Of a DNA stretch of 18,666 nt, positions 17,121-18,666 are shown piece after piece. Source of the stretch: Sedimentisphaerales bacterium. Its GTDB lineage: Bacteria > Planctomycetota > Phycisphaerae > Sedimentisphaerales > SG8-4. The stretch spans positions 1 to 18,666 of the forward strand of contig JAFGCA010000795.1 of assembly GCA_016932895.1 (NCBI GenBank), given 5' to 3'. The position numbers and the translations under genes are program-made. Each line of letters starts with the position of its first letter. Position 1 is the stretch's first letter. Under the pieces are notes generated by a model. The model was not told where the DNA came from. It made no database searches and saw only the letters and a list, made by a program, of their open reading frames with translations.

Positions 17121-17153
17121 AAGAGAAAGGGCTGCGGTGGAATTCCGCAGCCC
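17121..17153 (-). terminator. intrinsic terminator of the ilvBH unit
   Basis: On the minus strand GGGCTGCGG and CCGCAGCCC form a perfect 9-bp stem (17129-17137 with 17145-17153) around a 7-nt loop, followed by TTTCTCTT. It lies about 58 nt after the ilvH stop. The stem is strong and the T-run moderate. Confidence 0.8.
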
Positions 17154-17211
17154 GTGGTTGGTCGGTTTTCGGCGTGGCCCGGAGGTTTGGGCCTGCCGAC
17201 TTGCCGCTTCG

Positions 17212-17700
17212 TTATGCCTCGCCCTTAGTCTGCCTTGGCATGGCGATGGTCCCGGTACGGGCGACGCTCTTGATGCCGTAGGGTTTGCAGACGTTGATGA
17301 AGGCCTCGATCTTGGTTTCGGGCCCGCTGATCTCGATCATGAGGGATTTGGCGCCGATATCGACTACGCGGCCCCGGAACATCTCGATCAGGGCGAAGAT
17401 CTCCGGCCTCTTCTCGGGCGGCGCCGAGACGCTCACCAGCATGAGGTCGCGTGCGACGACCGGCTTGCCGACGTAGTCCTGGACCTTGACGACCGGGATG
17501 ATTTTGCCGAGCTGCTTGCGGACCTGCTCCAGGACACGATCGTCTCCAATAACGACGATCGTCATGCGACTGAGCTTCGGATCTTCGGTGCGACCGACGA
17601 CGAGCGAATCAATATTGAAGCCCCGGGCAGCGAACATTCCGGCGACGTGGGCCAGGACGCCCGGCTTGTTTTCGACCAGTGCGCTGATTATGTGTTTCAT
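17212..17700 (-). CDS. ilvH: acetolactate synthase small (regulatory) subunit
   Basis: The 162-residue regulatory subunit of acetohydroxyacid synthase, the first common step of branched-chain amino acid synthesis. It binds the large subunit and confers valine feedback control. Seen: the N-terminal ACT domain with SALVENKPGVLAHVAGMFAA and GFNIDSLVVGRTEDPKLSRM (residues 6-46), the IGDDRVLEQVRKQLGKIIPV stretch and the C-terminal regulatory domain (RDLMLVSVSAP, then IFALIEMFRGRVVDIG). The length is normal for the family. It follows ilvB by 27 nt on the same strand, so the two form an operon that ends at the terminator at 17121-17153. The ribosome site is only a weak GGGG, which suggests translational coupling to ilvB. 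Confidence 0.96.
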   Translation of the reverse strand: MKHIISALVENKPGVLAHVAGMFAARGFNIDSLVVGRTEDPKLSRMTIVVIGDDRVLEQVRKQLGKIIPVVKVQDYVGKPVVARDLMLVSVSAPPEKRPEIFALIEMFRGRVVDIGAKSLMIEISGPETKIEAFINVCKPYGIKSVARTGTIAMPRQTKGEA

Positions 17701-17727
17701 AGGATACCCCGCTTTCTTTCACAAAGG

Positions 17728-18666
17728 TCAGATGAGTCGTTCCAGGATGTCGAGACCGTCCATTTCGTCGAGGCTCTTGCCGGCCGGCACCATGGGCCAG
17801 ACGTTCTCTTCGGGCTCGACGTGGAAATTCACGACGCAGGGCCGCGTCTCGGCCAGCATGCGCTCGACGACCTTGGGCACATCCTCCTTCTTGTCCACGG
17901 TGATCCCGACGGCCCCGAGGGCCTCGGCGACCTTGGCGTAATCGGGGTTCTTCAGATAGCTGCACGAATAGCGGCGCCCGTAGAACAGCTCCTGCCACTG
18001 GCGGACCATGCCCATGTAGCCGTTGTTCATGAGGCAGACCTTGATGGGCAGCTCGTACTGCACGGCGGTGGCCAGCTCGGTCAGGGTCATGTTGAAGCTG
18101 TGGTCGCCGTCGATATCGATGACGGTGGCGTCGGGCCTGGCGATTTGCGCGCCGATGGCGGCGGGCAGGCCGAAGCCCATCGTGCCGAGGCCGCCGGAAC
18201 TGATGAGCTGCCGGGCCTTTGTGAACTTATAGAACTGCGCCGCCCACATCTGGTGCTGTCCGACGCCGGTGGCGACGATCGCATCGTTGTTCGTCTGGCG
18301 GCATACCTCGTCGATGACGTACTGCGGCTTGATCTTCCCGGCATTGCCGTCGTAGCGGAACGGGAATTTGCTTTTCCAGTCCGCGATCTTTGCAAACCAC
18401 TCTTCGCGCGGGCGATGCTCGACCTCTTTGGCCAGCTCGCCGAGAATGAATTTGGCGTCGCCGACGACGGGAATATCGACGTGCACGTTCTTCGAGATGC
18501 TCGAAGGGTCGATGTCGACATGGACGATTTTGGCGTTGGGGGCGAAGCTGACGAGCTTGCCGGTAACGCGGTCGTCGAAGCGAGCGCCGACGGCGATGAG
18601 CAGATCGCACTCCTGGACGGCGTAGTTGGCGTAGGCCGAGCCGTGCATGCCGAGCATGTCGAGCGA
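17728..18666 (-). CDS. ilvB: acetolactate synthase large (catalytic) subunit (5' end outside window)
   Basis: The ThDP- and FAD-dependent enzyme that condenses pyruvate to acetolactate, or pyruvate with 2-ketobutyrate to acetohydroxybutyrate. The C-terminal 312 residues are present; the N-terminal PYR domain lies beyond the window end. Seen: the middle domain with GARFDDRVTGKL and HVDIDPSSISKN, and the TPP domain with GVGQHQMWAAQFY and SSGGLGTMGFGLPAAIGA. The Mg-ThDP motif reads DGDHSFNMTLTELATA ending in NNGYMGMVRQWQELFY. Acetolactate synthases usually have a small residue after the GD of the motif; here it is His, which is also seen in some bacterial homologues. ilvH follows after 27 nt. 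Confidence 0.97.
   Translation of the reverse strand, partial: SLDMLGMHGSAYANYAVQECDLLIAVGARFDDRVTGKLVSFAPNAKIVHVDIDPSSISKNVHVDIPVVGDAKFILGELAKEVEHRPREEWFAKIADWKSKFPFRYDGNAGKIKPQYVIDEVCRQTNNDAIVATGVGQHQMWAAQFYKFTKARQLISSGGLGTMGFGLPAAIGAQIARPDATVIDIDGDHSFNMTLTELATAVQYELPIKVCLMNNGYMGMVRQWQELFYGRRYSCSYLKNPDYAKVAEALGAVGITVDKKEDVPKVVERMLAETRPCVVNFHVEPEENVWPMVPAGKSLDEMDGLDILERLI

Overview
This is a GC-rich bacterial chromosome window with single-gene and short-operon housekeeping loci separated by lineage-specific genes and some gene debris. Gene content suggests a Planctomycetota-like organism (PVC group; possibly a Phycisphaerae or Sedimentisphaerales relative). The clues are a twin-arginine-led sugar-isomerase TIM barrel, a PocR/AraC regulator, several small orphan lipoproteins and a relic of a REP-associated transposase. 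This placement is inference; there is no rRNA or other marker to fix it. No tRNA, rRNA or CRISPR array was seen.

Left part, 1-8232. On the minus strand lie dxr (MEP isoprenoid pathway) and rseP (site-2 protease, cut by the window start), behind a near-consensus sigma70 promoter at 2355-2383. After a gene-free stretch of about 550 bp comes a plus-strand hybrid sensor kinase (two TM, HAMP, GAF, HisKA, HATPase). Its 3' end overlaps by 80 bp the 3' end of a convergent PocR-AraC regulator. Upstream of that regulator, on the same strand, is a Tat-exported TIM-barrel isomerase/epimerase. A divergent orphan membrane-anchored protein follows.

Middle part, 8369-12546. The minus strand carries a degenerate receiver-domain protein, then groES and groEL, ending in a strong intrinsic terminator; a small two-TM protein follows the terminator. 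Divergently, a MenA-like UbiA prenyltransferase has a clear promoter at 11548-11575.

Right part, 12715-18666. This holds an orphan lipoprotein, then a debris zone: a 5'-truncated HlyD-type adaptor remnant joined directly to a short remnant of a RAYT (Y1) transposase, followed by a nested inverted repeat. Next come a polyferredoxin-type membrane protein of the NapH/NosR kind and a small Ala/Ser/Pro-rich membrane protein. A 196-bp element bounded by 15-bp perfect inverted repeats (AAAGGGGTCATGCCG) and a second small lipoprotein follow. The window ends in ilvH and ilvB (acetolactate synthase, ilvB cut by the window end), closed by an intrinsic terminator.

The most interesting unexplained structure is the pairing of a RAYT relic with a REP-like, MITE-sized inverted-repeat element about 2 kb away. 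I see no complete novel multi-gene system here.
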